Of a stretch of 5,957 nt of DNA, positions 1 to 5,303 are shown piece by piece (within the stretch, counting starts at the first letter, position 1; each line of letters begins with the position of its first letter). The notes under the pieces are model-generated. The model saw only the letters and a list, made by a program, of their open reading frames with translations. It did no database searches and was not told where the DNA came from. The translations under genes were made by a program, and so were the position numbers. Source of the stretch: CAKSXP01 sp964539115 (GTDB lineage: Bacteria; Bacillota; Clostridia; Oscillospirales; Oscillospiraceae); contig CAZIHY010000107.1 of the NCBI GenBank assembly GCA_964539115.1, positions 1 to 5,957 on the forward strand, in the 5' to 3' direction.

Positions 1-380
1 CATCTTCAAGAAGATATATGGAGCTGTCCGTATCAATGGACGGGGCGCATGATGTATCTCAGGCTTTGGACAACGCCGTTACTGACGAATACGCCAGGGA
101 TATTCTCCGCGTCACCATCACAGGCGAGTACGACGGAAGTATAAACACCGTGGATATAACAGACGAATTCCGCGGTCGTGTCTACCATCTCATCGTGCGG
201 GACCGCACACGGTCGCCGAGGGACATATGGGAAGGACTGTCCGAGGACACCTTAAAGGGCAGCTTTCTCCGGATAATGCGCAAAAAATACGATGAGGCGG
301 AAAACGATGGGCAGCGTGAAGCAACGATAATGGCGATAAAATATGCCCTCGCGGCTCTTGACAACAGAGAGGAGCACTGA
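1..380 (+). CDS. C-terminal part of SbcD/YhaO-like DNA repair exonuclease (5' truncated by window edge)
   Basis: The reading frame is open from the left edge (first whole codon at 3) to the TGA at 378-380, so the ATG at 18 is probably internal rather than the start. The fragment reads SSRRYMELSVSMDGA, then an acidic stretch and LRVTITGEYDG. This matches the small C-terminal domain that follows the calcineurin-like phosphoesterase core in SbcD/Mre11/YhaO nucleases, where a strand beginning RRY is followed by a 'TGE' turn. The catalytic metal-binding motifs would lie upstream and cannot be seen. The best support is context: the next gene starts 2 bases after the stop and encodes an SbcC-like ATPase, the standard partner. 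Expected role of the whole protein: Mn-dependent nuclease acting on DNA ends within a nuclease-ATPase complex. The family call is inference from a weakly conserved domain plus the neighbour. Confidence 0.72.
   Translation, partial: SSRRYMELSVSMDGAHDVSQALDNAVTDEYARDILRVTITGEYDGSINTVDITDEFRGRVYHLIVRDRTRSPRDIWEGLSEDTLKGSFLRIMRKKYDEAENDGQREATIMAIKYALAALDNREEH
367..374 (+). promoter_or_regulatory. Ribosome binding site of the SbcC-like ATPase gene
   Basis: GAGAGGAG lies inside the last codons of the upstream nuclease gene, 8 bases before the ATG at 383. With only 2 bases between the stop and the next start, the two genes are probably translationally coupled. Confidence 0.7.
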
Positions 381-382
381 GT

Positions 383-2608
383 ATGAAGATAAAAAAAGCC
401 TCTGCATCCTTCGGCCGATTAAACGGCGATACAATTGAATTCGGCGGCGGGCTTAATATCGTTCAGGCTCCAAACGAATCAGGCAAGTCCACATGGTGCG
501 CCTTTCTGCGCGCGATGTTTTACGGTATCAACACCAGCGAGCGCGATAAGGCCGGCTTCATCTCTGATAAAACAAAATACCAGCCATGGAGCGGAAGCGC
601 CATGGAGGGGACGATGGACATCGTCTCCGGCGGCAAAGATATCACCATTCAGCGCACAGCCCTCGGCAGGGCGCCGATGAAAAACTTCACTGCTGTTTAT
701 ACCGGAACGGACATTCCGGTCCCCGGTCTGAACGGCGATAACGCGGGAGCCTCCCTTATTGGGGTCACAGGTCCTGTTTTTGAGCGCAGCGCGTTTATCC
801 GACAGTCCGGCGTCAGGATATCACAGAATACCGAGCTTGAAAAGCGCATAAATTCCATTGTCTCCTCTGGAGACGAGACGGTATCCTATACCGAGGTCGA
901 CGCGAAGCTCCGCACCTGGCTCAGACGTAGAAAATACAACAATACAGGTTCCATACCCGCTCTTCAGGCGCGCCTGAAAGACACCGAGAGCTCTATAAAC
1001 GCGCTGAAAGCGGACGCCGCCGAAAGCGCCAGGCTCAGAGGCGATACGGCGGAGCTGTCCCGCAGCAAGGCGCTTCTTGAAACCGAGCTTGAATCGTACA
1101 AGATCCTTGAAAAAATCGCGGAACAGGAAAACGTAATAAAATCACGTGAAAACGCAGAGGCCGCCGAAGCGGAGGCAAAAGACGCCGAAGCCGCGCTGTC
1201 GGAATTCGGTTCTTCGGATGACAGCCGCCTGAACTCTATCCGCGGCGAGCTGTCCGCGCTTGAATCTTTCCGCTCGATCGCCGAGTCCTCAGACTCCGCG
1301 CTTGACGAAGCGGAGCGCAAAATGCAGGACGCCCGCCTTCGCGTCAACGATTCCGTATTTTCGGGGATAACTCCCGAAAAAGCCGGGGAGCTCTCCGACG
1401 CTTCGGAACAGGCAGAGCGGTCCGCCCGTAAAAAACGCCGTGCAGCATCAATAATGACGGTCATTTTTCTGGTGCTCGCAGCCGCTTCGGCCGCGTCAGG
1501 CTTCTTTACCTCGCCGCCTGTAAGCTACGTTCTCTGGGCGCTGGCAGCCGTTCTGGTGGTTTCCACGGTAGCGGTAAATATCTCAGCCGGCAAAGCCGCG
1601 GCACTGTATAAAAGGTCTCTCTCTGCCTACGGCATGTCCGGCACTGAGGAATTCCGCCGCAAGGTCCAGAACTATCGCGAAGCGTGCTCCTCGCTGTCAG
1701 ATGCCGAAAACGCATGTGAAAGCGCCCGTACTGCCCGGGATTCCAACCGCGCCGCCCTCGACAGCCGCATATCAGCACTTATTGCCGATGCAAAATCAGT
1801 GCACCCCGGCGTAAACGACATTTCAGATATCCTGCCGTGTCTTGACGAGATCGACGTTGCAAAACGCCGCCACAGGGAGCTTGAGTCACGTGCGCAAATC
1901 GCCCGCGGGCTCAGTGATTCTCTTGAAAAAAGCGTTGATATGACGCCTGTATCCGCACCGGAGCAAATGCCGAGATATACGAAAAGCCACACTCTCGCCA
2001 TGCTGAACGACGTATCAAGACGTCTTGATAACGCAAAAGCCGCATATAATATGACACTGGGACGTATGCGTGCTGTCGGCGATCCGCTCGTTCTTGAGGG
2101 TGAGTGCCGTTCCATAACTGAGGAGCTGGAGCTTCAGACCGCTCAGTATGACGCAATTTCTCTTGCAATATCCGCCCTTAAGGAGGCGGACACGGAAATC
2201 CAAACGCGGTTTGCCCCAGTTCTTGCCCGTACGGCGGGAAACATTTTTCACCGCCTCACCGGGGGAAAGTACGATATGCTTGCCTTTGACCGCACCCTCG
2301 ACGCAGCAGTCCAGGCCCACGGCGACACCGTCAGCCGCAACGTCCTGAGCCTCAGCGAGGGCACGTCAAATCAGGTGTATCTCGCCCTGCGTATTGCCGT
2401 GTGCCTTCTGGCGACTCCCGGGGACGACCCCTGCCCCATTATTCTTGACGACGCCCTTGTGAGCTTTGACGATGAACGCATGGGATACGCCCTCGACTAT
2501 CTTAAAGAGCTTTCAGAATCCCGCCAGGTAATCCTGTTTACATGCCACAGCCGTGAAAGAGAGTATTTTCACGGAGACAGCGGTGTTACCGCTGTAAACA
2601 TGGCATAA
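383..2608 (+). CDS. SbcC/Rad50/YhaN-like SMC-type ATPase with a transmembrane hairpin
   Basis: This 741-residue ATPase has split ABC-type halves joined by a long coiled coil. Visible motifs are Walker A APNESGKST (29-37, with Ala in the usual first Gly position), a Q-loop in FIRQ (Q141), the ABC signature LSLSEGT (655-661), Walker B PIILDD with D-loop SFDDER (685-699), and the H-loop His in FTCHSRE (H722). Residues about 194-325 and 405-620 are Ala/Glu/Arg/Lys/Ser-rich coiled coil. Between them a basic RKKRR (349-353) leads into two hydrophobic segments (about 355-375 and 380-400) forming a membrane hairpin. No CxxC zinc hook is present. This architecture matches Bacillus YhaN-type proteins, though it appears shorter than Bacillus YhaN. 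The inferred role is to control the upstream SbcD/YhaO-like nuclease in DNA end processing, possibly tethered to the membrane. The start is supported by a GAGAGGAG site and the close fit to the preceding stop. Confidence 0.9.
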   Translation: MKIKKASASFGRLNGDTIEFGGGLNIVQAPNESGKSTWCAFLRAMFYGINTSERDKAGFISDKTKYQPWSGSAMEGTMDIVSGGKDITIQRTALGRAPMKNFTAVYTGTDIPVPGLNGDNAGASLIGVTGPVFERSAFIRQSGVRISQNTELEKRINSIVSSGDETVSYTEVDAKLRTWLRRRKYNNTGSIPALQARLKDTESSINALKADAAESARLRGDTAELSRSKALLETELESYKILEKIAEQENVIKSRENAEAAEAEAKDAEAALSEFGSSDDSRLNSIRGELSALESFRSIAESSDSALDEAERKMQDARLRVNDSVFSGITPEKAGELSDASEQAERSARKKRRAASIMTVIFLVLAAASAASGFFTSPPVSYVLWALAAVLVVSTVAVNISAGKAAALYKRSLSAYGMSGTEEFRRKVQNYREACSSLSDAENACESARTARDSNRAALDSRISALIADAKSVHPGVNDISDILPCLDEIDVAKRRHRELESRAQIARGLSDSLEKSVDMTPVSAPEQMPRYTKSHTLAMLNDVSRRLDNAKAAYNMTLGRMRAVGDPLVLEGECRSITEELELQTAQYDAISLAISALKEADTEIQTRFAPVLARTAGNIFHRLTGGKYDMLAFDRTLDAAVQAHGDTVSRNVLSLSEGTSNQVYLALRIAVCLLATPGDDPCPIILDDALVSFDDERMGYALDYLKELSESRQVILFTCHSREREYFHGDSGVTAVNMA

Positions 2609-2616
2609 GGCAATTC

Positions 2617-2648
2617 CGGGAGGAGAACTTCCACTTATCTCCTGCCCG
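2617..2648 (+). terminator. Possible terminator hairpin after the nuclease-ATPase operon
   Basis: CGGGAGGAGA (2617-2626) can pair with TCTCCTgCCCG (2638-2648) with one bulged G and an 11-base loop, 8 bases after the stop of the ATPase gene. The tail is TTTAAATAAA, a weak T-run, so termination may be partial. The left arm also resembles a Shine-Dalgarno sequence, but no start codon with an open frame follows it. Confidence 0.45.
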
Positions 2649-2681
2649 TTTAAATAAAGGACAGTTCAGGAAACACAAAAC

Positions 2682-2706
2682 CCCCGACGCGGTCTCTGTT
2701 TCGGGG
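2682..2706. other. Small hairpin in the leader of the wall hydrolase gene
   Basis: CCCCGA (2682-2687) pairs with TCGGGG (2701-2706) across a 13-base loop, just upstream of the ribosome binding site of the next gene. Read on the minus strand the stem is followed by GTTTTGTGTTT, so it looks like a minus-strand intrinsic terminator, yet no minus-strand gene lies to its right here. It could equally be a leader hairpin affecting the downstream start. Function is not established. Confidence 0.4.
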
Positions 2707-2711
2707 TGAAC

Positions 2712-2715
2712 GGAG
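2712..2715 (+). promoter_or_regulatory. Ribosome binding site of the wall hydrolase gene
   Basis: GGAG sits 7 bases before the ATG at 2723 and directly after the 2682-2706 hairpin. It supports the start that gives a complete signal peptide. No convincing promoter could be assigned in the 114-base gap upstream. Confidence 0.6.
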
Positions 2716-2722
2716 TATTTTT

Positions 2723-3583
2723 ATGAAAAATCGAATATTTATCACTGCGGTATTATGTATCACTCTTATTTTTACTTTTTCCGTCAGTGCGCTGGCCAAG
2801 GATACCACATTAAAGAAAACGGCTCCCGAGGCGGAGATCACAATTACCCTTGACGGCAGCGCGCTGGAATTTGATACAGAACCCGTAAGGATCGATTCGG
2901 ACATCGATTCAGACATCTATGTACCTATGCTTGAATTTTGCGAAGAAATGGGAGCCAAGGTACTTAAGTGGGATGAAGATTCTCAGAGCGCCCTGGCTAT
3001 CTTCCGGGAATTCGCCATAGACGCAACCGCCGGTGCAAGCTATATCACCGCAAACGGCCGGTGTCTCTACGTTGCCGGAGGATGTCAGGTCGTTGACGAA
3101 ACTTTGATGGTACCCGTGTCCGTTATCGCAGCTGCGCTGGACGCTTATGTACAGACAGACCCGGAAGAAAACACCGTAAGTATCAGCTCAGGTTCCGGAA
3201 TGATTGAATCCGGAGACGATTTTTACGACAGCGACGACCTGTATTGGCTCGCCCGCATAATTTGGGCTGAAGCAGGCAGCGAGAGCTTTCTCGGTAAAAT
3301 TGCCGTTGGTAACGTGGTAATGAACCGTGTAAACCGCGGCGGCTTTCCAAACACAGTATACGGAGTCGTTTTTGACACCAACTGCGGAGTCCAGTTTGAG
3401 CCAATACTCAACGGCACCATCTACAACACTCCCACAAGCGACTGCTACGCAGCCGCCAAACTCGCCCTTGAGGGCGCCGACCCCGTCGGCGATTGTCTGT
3501 TCTTCGCATCCATATCCAATTGCTGGGCGGCTTATAACCGTCCGTACTACGGTATGATAGGCAGACATTATTTCTATCTTTAA
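2723..3583 (+). CDS. Secreted cell wall hydrolase, copper-amine-oxidase-N-like domain plus SleB/CwlJ-like hydrolase domain
   Basis: This 286-residue protein begins with a typical signal peptide: MKNR, a hydrophobic core at about 5-22, and a probable cleavage site after ALA (residue 25). Residues about 40-152 look like a copper amine oxidase N-terminal-type domain, a non-catalytic module common on clostridial surface proteins: the segment ITLDGSALEF, then YVPMLEFCEEMGAKVLKWDE, then LMVPVSVIAAALDAYV and NTVSIS. Residues about 170-286 match the SleB/CwlJ hydrolase family (Hydrolase_2): LARIIWAEAGSES with probable catalytic Glu 183, GKIAVGNVVMNRV, FPNTVYGVVF, VQFEPILNGT, and a C-terminal IGRHYFYL. 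It should cleave peptidoglycan glycan strands outside the membrane. SleB-like enzymes are best known from spore cortex germination, but this domain also occurs in vegetative hydrolases, so a spore role is only possible. The gene is probably transcribed alone, with a hairpin at its 3' end. Confidence 0.9.
   Translation: MKNRIFITAVLCITLIFTFSVSALAKDTTLKKTAPEAEITITLDGSALEFDTEPVRIDSDIDSDIYVPMLEFCEEMGAKVLKWDEDSQSALAIFREFAIDATAGASYITANGRCLYVAGGCQVVDETLMVPVSVIAAALDAYVQTDPEENTVSISSGSGMIESGDDFYDSDDLYWLARIIWAEAGSESFLGKIAVGNVVMNRVNRGGFPNTVYGVVFDTNCGVQFEPILNGTIYNTPTSDCYAAAKLALEGADPVGDCLFFASISNCWAAYNRPYYGMIGRHYFYL
2891..2917 (+). repeat. 12-bp tandem duplication inside the wall hydrolase gene
   Basis: ATCGATTCGGAC (2891-2902) is followed directly by ATCGATTCAGAC (2903-2914) and ATC, encoding IDSD-IDSD-I at residues 57-65. 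The copies differ at one base. It adds an acidic loop between two strands of the copper-amine-oxidase-N-like domain and looks like slippage or a recent small duplication. Confidence 0.7.
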
Positions 3584-3594
3584 ACATCCGGCTG

Positions 3595-3628
3595 AAGTGA
3601 GGAGAAGGGATACCCCTTCTCCTCACTT
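3595..3628 (+). terminator. Strong hairpin terminator of the wall hydrolase gene
   Basis: AAGTGAGGAGAAGGG (3595-3609) pairs perfectly over 15 bp with CCCTTCTCCTCACTT (3614-3628) across a 4-base loop. It starts 11 bases after the TAA stop. The T-run is short (TTTGTT), so it is slightly atypical for an intrinsic terminator, but stem length and position argue strongly for a 3' end. Confidence 0.75.
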
Positions 3629-3641
3629 TGTTATCCAAACT

Positions 3642-3662
3642 TTTCCGGCTTTAAAGCGGAAA
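3642..3662. repeat. Near-perfect palindrome upstream of the NfeD-stomatin promoter
   Basis: TTTCC (3642-3646) and GGAAA (3658-3662) flank the perfect palindrome GCTTTAAAGC (3648-3657), with a single unpaired G at 3647. It lies about 25-45 bases upstream of the -35 box. It could be a protein binding site or a second hairpin after the upstream terminator; sequence alone does not decide. Confidence 0.5.
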
Positions 3663-3663
3663 G

Positions 3664-3714
3664 ATATAAAAATTTTCAAAACCTATTGACATTTATCGCA
3701 CTTTAGTTTACTAT
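3664..3714 (+). promoter_or_regulatory. Sigma-A promoter of the NfeD-stomatin operon
   Basis: A perfect -35 box TTGACA (3686-3691) is followed by a 17-base spacer and the -10 box TACTAT (3709-3714, 4 of 6 consensus bases). Immediately upstream, 3664-3680 is a run of A and T tracts (ATATAAAAATTTTCAAA) resembling an UP element. A transcript start near 3721 is inferred, leaving a leader of about 110 bases before the NfeD-like gene. It is the best promoter in the window. Confidence 0.75.
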
Positions 3715-3726
3715 TTAAGTAATTTA

Positions 3727-3750
3727 AATTTACTATCATTTTGGTAAATT
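3727..3750. repeat. Inverted repeat just downstream of the predicted transcript start
   Basis: AATTTAC (3727-3733) and GTAAATT (3744-3750) form an inverted repeat with a 10-base spacer; allowing one bulged A, pairing extends outward into ATTT/AAAT. It lies at about +7 to +30 relative to the predicted start, a place where a repressor site would block transcription; it could also be an AU-rich leader hairpin. Confidence 0.5.
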
Positions 3751-3780
3751 AAATAAGCAGTATTACTGTACTATTCTTTG

Positions 3781-3789
3781 TGCTATACT
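3781..3789 (+). promoter_or_regulatory. Possible second promoter, extended -10 type
   Basis: TGCTATACT is an extended -10 element (TG, one base, then TATACT at 3784-3789, 5 of 6 consensus). No good -35 box is seen at 17 bases; TTACTG (3763-3768) at 15 bases is the nearest. It would start transcription near 3796, about 37 bases before the likely start codon of the NfeD-like gene. Confidence 0.35.
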
Positions 3790-3823
3790 ATCGGCATAAG
3801 GTTTGTATAGTTACGGAAAGAAT

Positions 3824-3829
3824 GGAGGA
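3824..3829 (+). promoter_or_regulatory. Ribosome binding site of the NfeD-like gene, decides between starts
   Basis: GGAGGA is the only Shine-Dalgarno sequence in this region. In-frame candidates after it are GTG 3833 (close, 4 bases after GGAGG), TTG 3839 (10 bases), ATG 3842 (13 bases) and ATG 3845. The frame is open back to TTG 3803, but that start would place the Shine-Dalgarno inside the gene, so it is unlikely. Confidence 0.65.
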
Positions 3830-3832
3830 ATT

Positions 3833-4291
3833 GTGAAATTGATGATGATAATATGGCTTGCCGCGTTTGTGGTATTTGCGATCGCCGAGGCGGCAACGGT
3901 GCAGCTTGTGTCCATATGGTTCGCCGCCGGCTCCATTGCCGCGCTTATCGTATCCCTGCTTCACGGACAGTTATGGCTTCAGATCGCTGTATTCCTGCTT
4001 GTCTCAATAATAGCGCTGGTTCTCACGCGTCCGTTGATAAAAAAATATATTGCTTCCAGATACAAGCCCACAAATGCAGACCGCATAATCGGCTCTGTCT
4101 GCCGCGTGACCGAGGATATTGACAATATTGCTCCTTCCGGGGCGGTATCTGCCCAGGGGAAGATTTGGACGGCGCGCAGCAAAACGGGGGCTCCCATCCG
4201 TGCCGGAAGTCTTGTCCGGGCCATTGCCATTGACGGCGTTAAGCTCATCGTTGTTCCGGCAGAAGAAAAAAGTGCCGGTTCCGAACAGTAA
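3833..4291 (+). CDS. NfeD-like membrane protein, stomatin partner
   Basis: About 152 residues if GTG 3833 is used; ATG 3842 would remove three residues and fits the family start, since homologues usually begin a few residues before the first membrane helix. Three hydrophobic segments (about 4-21, 27-43 and 47-64) include the EAATVQLVSIWFAAG stretch typical of short clostridial NfeD proteins, followed by LTRPLIKKY. Residues 83-142 fit the small OB-fold NfeD domain: DRIIGSVCRVTEDID, then GAVSAQGKIWTARS, and finally VRAIAIDGVKLIVVP. There is no N-terminal ClpP-like serine protease domain, so this is the short (NfeD1b-like) type. Such proteins are known to pair with SPFH/stomatin proteins, and the band 7 gene follows after 26 bases. 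The OB domain is expected to sit against the stomatin oligomer at the membrane. No enzymatic activity is predicted. Confidence 0.9.
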   Translation: MKLMMIIWLAAFVVFAIAEAATVQLVSIWFAAGSIAALIVSLLHGQLWLQIAVFLLVSIIALVLTRPLIKKYIASRYKPTNADRIIGSVCRVTEDIDNIAPSGAVSAQGKIWTARSKTGAPIRAGSLVRAIAIDGVKLIVVPAEEKSAGSEQ

Positions 4292-4303
4292 ACACATAAA
4301 AAT

Positions 4304-4310
4304 AAGGAGG
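4304..4310 (+). promoter_or_regulatory. Ribosome binding site of the stomatin-like gene
   Basis: AAGGAGG, 7 bases before the ATG at 4318, is a near-ideal Shine-Dalgarno and predicts strong translation. No terminator or promoter is visible in the 26-base gap after the NfeD-like gene, consistent with cotranscription. Confidence 0.8.
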
Positions 4311-4317
4311 AAATTTC

Positions 4318-5250
4318 ATGGAGATCATCATTGTAGCCGTGTTGGTACTTATCGTTCTGATTATACTTATACGCAATATCAGAGTTGTCCAGCAGGCGAG
4401 GGCGTTTGTAGTTGAACGCTTCGGCGCATACAGCACCACCTGGGGCGTCGGCATCCACATCAAGGTGCCCTTTATTGAAAAGGTGGCGAAGGTCGTATCC
4501 CTCAAGGAGCAGGTCGTCGACTTCCCTCCGCAGCCCGTTATCACAAGAGATAACGTAACCATGCAGATCGACACGGTCATCTTTTTCCAGATAACCGACC
4601 CCAAGCTGTACACCTACGGCGTTGAAAACCCAATGTCGGCCATTGAAAACCTTACCGCAACAACACTGCGTAACATCATCGGAGAGCTTGAGCTGGACCA
4701 GACTCTTACCAGCCGCGACATTATCAACGTAAAAATGCGTACAATACTTGACGATGCGACAGACCCGTGGGGAATCAAGATAAACCGCGTTGAGCTTAAA
4801 AACATCATGCCGCCCAAGGAGATCCAGAACGCCATGGAGAAGCAGATGAAGGCGGAGCGTGAGCGCCGTGAATCCATACTCCGCGCGGAAGGCGAAAAGA
4901 AGGCCGCAATACTGGAGGCCGAGGGTGAAAATGAGTCCGCTATACTCCGCGCCGAGGCCAAGAAGCGTTCCGCAATACTGGAGGCGGAAGGTCAGGCAGA
5001 GGCTATTATAAAGATCCAGCAGGCGAATGCCGAAGGTATCAAGCTCGTAAACGCCGCCGGCGCTTCCGAGGCGGTCATCAAGCTCCGCGCATTGGAAGCC
5101 TTTACGGCAGCCGCCAACGGAAAAGCGACAAAGATCATCATCCCGTCGGAGATCCAGGGGCTGGCAGGTCTGGCGACATCCTTCAAGGAAGTGATCACAG
5201 ACCCGGAATCCCCCGCGAAGAAAGCCCCCTCTGCATCTGCGGAGAAATAA
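4318..5250 (+). CDS. SPFH/band 7 (stomatin, QmcA-like) membrane protein
   Basis: This 310-residue protein has one N-terminal membrane segment (residues 2-18) followed by a full SPFH/band 7 domain (about 20-180). Recognisable stretches are VVQQARAFVVERFGAY, GVGIHIKVPFIEKV, SLKEQVVDFPPQPVITRDNV, TLRNIIGELELDQTLTSRD, and WGIKINRVELKNIMPP. After KQMKAERERR comes a long helical region with 11-residue repeats (185-239). The tail contains KIIIPSEIQGLAGLA, the conserved end of stomatins, and a Pro/Ala/Ser/Lys-rich terminus. Length is normal for bacterial stomatins. Stomatin-type SPFH proteins form large ring- or cage-like oligomers on the membrane and organise or regulate membrane proteins, often proteases. 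Here the partner is the NfeD-like protein encoded just upstream. It is not an HflK/HflC pair, since there is only one SPFH gene and an NfeD partner. Confidence 0.95.
   Translation: MEIIIVAVLVLIVLIILIRNIRVVQQARAFVVERFGAYSTTWGVGIHIKVPFIEKVAKVVSLKEQVVDFPPQPVITRDNVTMQIDTVIFFQITDPKLYTYGVENPMSAIENLTATTLRNIIGELELDQTLTSRDIINVKMRTILDDATDPWGIKINRVELKNIMPPKEIQNAMEKQMKAERERRESILRAEGEKKAAILEAEGENESAILRAEAKKRSAILEAEGQAEAIIKIQQANAEGIKLVNAAGASEAVIKLRALEAFTAAANGKATKIIIPSEIQGLAGLATSFKEVITDPESPAKKAPSASAEK
4870..5034 (+). repeat. 33-bp (11-residue) repeats in the stomatin coiled-coil region
   Basis: Five consecutive 11-residue units can be aligned: ESILRAEGEKK, AAILEAEGENE, SAILRAEAKKR, SAILEAEGQAE and AIIKIQQANAE (residues 185-239). 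At DNA level the first two units resemble the next two (66-bp offset); CCGCAATACTGGAGGC occurs exactly at 4904-4919 and 4970-4985. Hendecad periodicity is a known trait of SPFH helical regions, giving a straight or slightly right-handed coil. The high DNA identity suggests a recent 66-bp duplication or gene conversion. Confidence 0.8.
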
Positions 5251-5263
5251 CAAAATATACTTC

Positions 5264-5288
5264 CGCCCCACAGTGCAGCTGTGGGGCG
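5264..5288. terminator. Hairpin after the stomatin-like gene (first of two)
   Basis: CGCCCCACAG (5264-5273) pairs perfectly over 10 bp with CTGTGGGGCG (5279-5288) across a 5-base loop, 13 bases after the TAA stop. It lacks a T-run on the plus strand (AACCACATAAAAA follows), so by itself it is not a classic intrinsic terminator. It may protect the mRNA 3' end or act with the next hairpin. Confidence 0.55.
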
Positions 5289-5303
5289 AACCACATAAAA
5301 ACC

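Noticed and set aside
18..380. A complete small gene starting at ATG 18
   Set aside because: The frame is open to the left edge, there is no Shine-Dalgarno before ATG 18, and RRYMELSV reads as the middle of a strand in the SbcD-like C-terminal domain.
964..1464. Serine/alanine-rich minus-strand open frame opposite the ATPase coiled coil
   Set aside because: Its composition mirrors the Glu/Ala-rich coiled coil on the other strand and it has no ribosome binding site or domain.
1..2608. Nuclease-ATPase pair as part of an anti-phage defence island
   Set aside because: SbcCD/YhaON-type pairs are common housekeeping repair genes; the neighbours here are envelope genes with no restriction, toxin, integrase or other defence marker.
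3642..3800. Miniature transposable element in the AT-rich gap
   Set aside because: No matching terminal inverted repeats bounded by a target duplication were seen; the inverted repeats are short and internal to a promoter region.
3803..3832. TTG 3803 as start of the NfeD-like gene
   Set aside because: The added residues YSYGKNGGI are not typical of the family and the GGAGGA ribosome binding site would fall inside the coding region.
3584..3832. Riboswitch or small RNA gene in the AT-rich gap
   Set aside because: Beyond the terminator, promoter elements and short repeats, no conserved riboswitch-like core, tRNA fold or strong multi-stem structure could be recognised.
3979..5271. Long (430-codon) minus-strand open frame opposite the NfeD-like and stomatin-like genes
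   Set aside because: It covers two well-supported plus-strand genes, its translation is rich in Cys, Gly, Leu and Arg with no recognisable domain, and its length follows from the codon use of the plus-strand genes.
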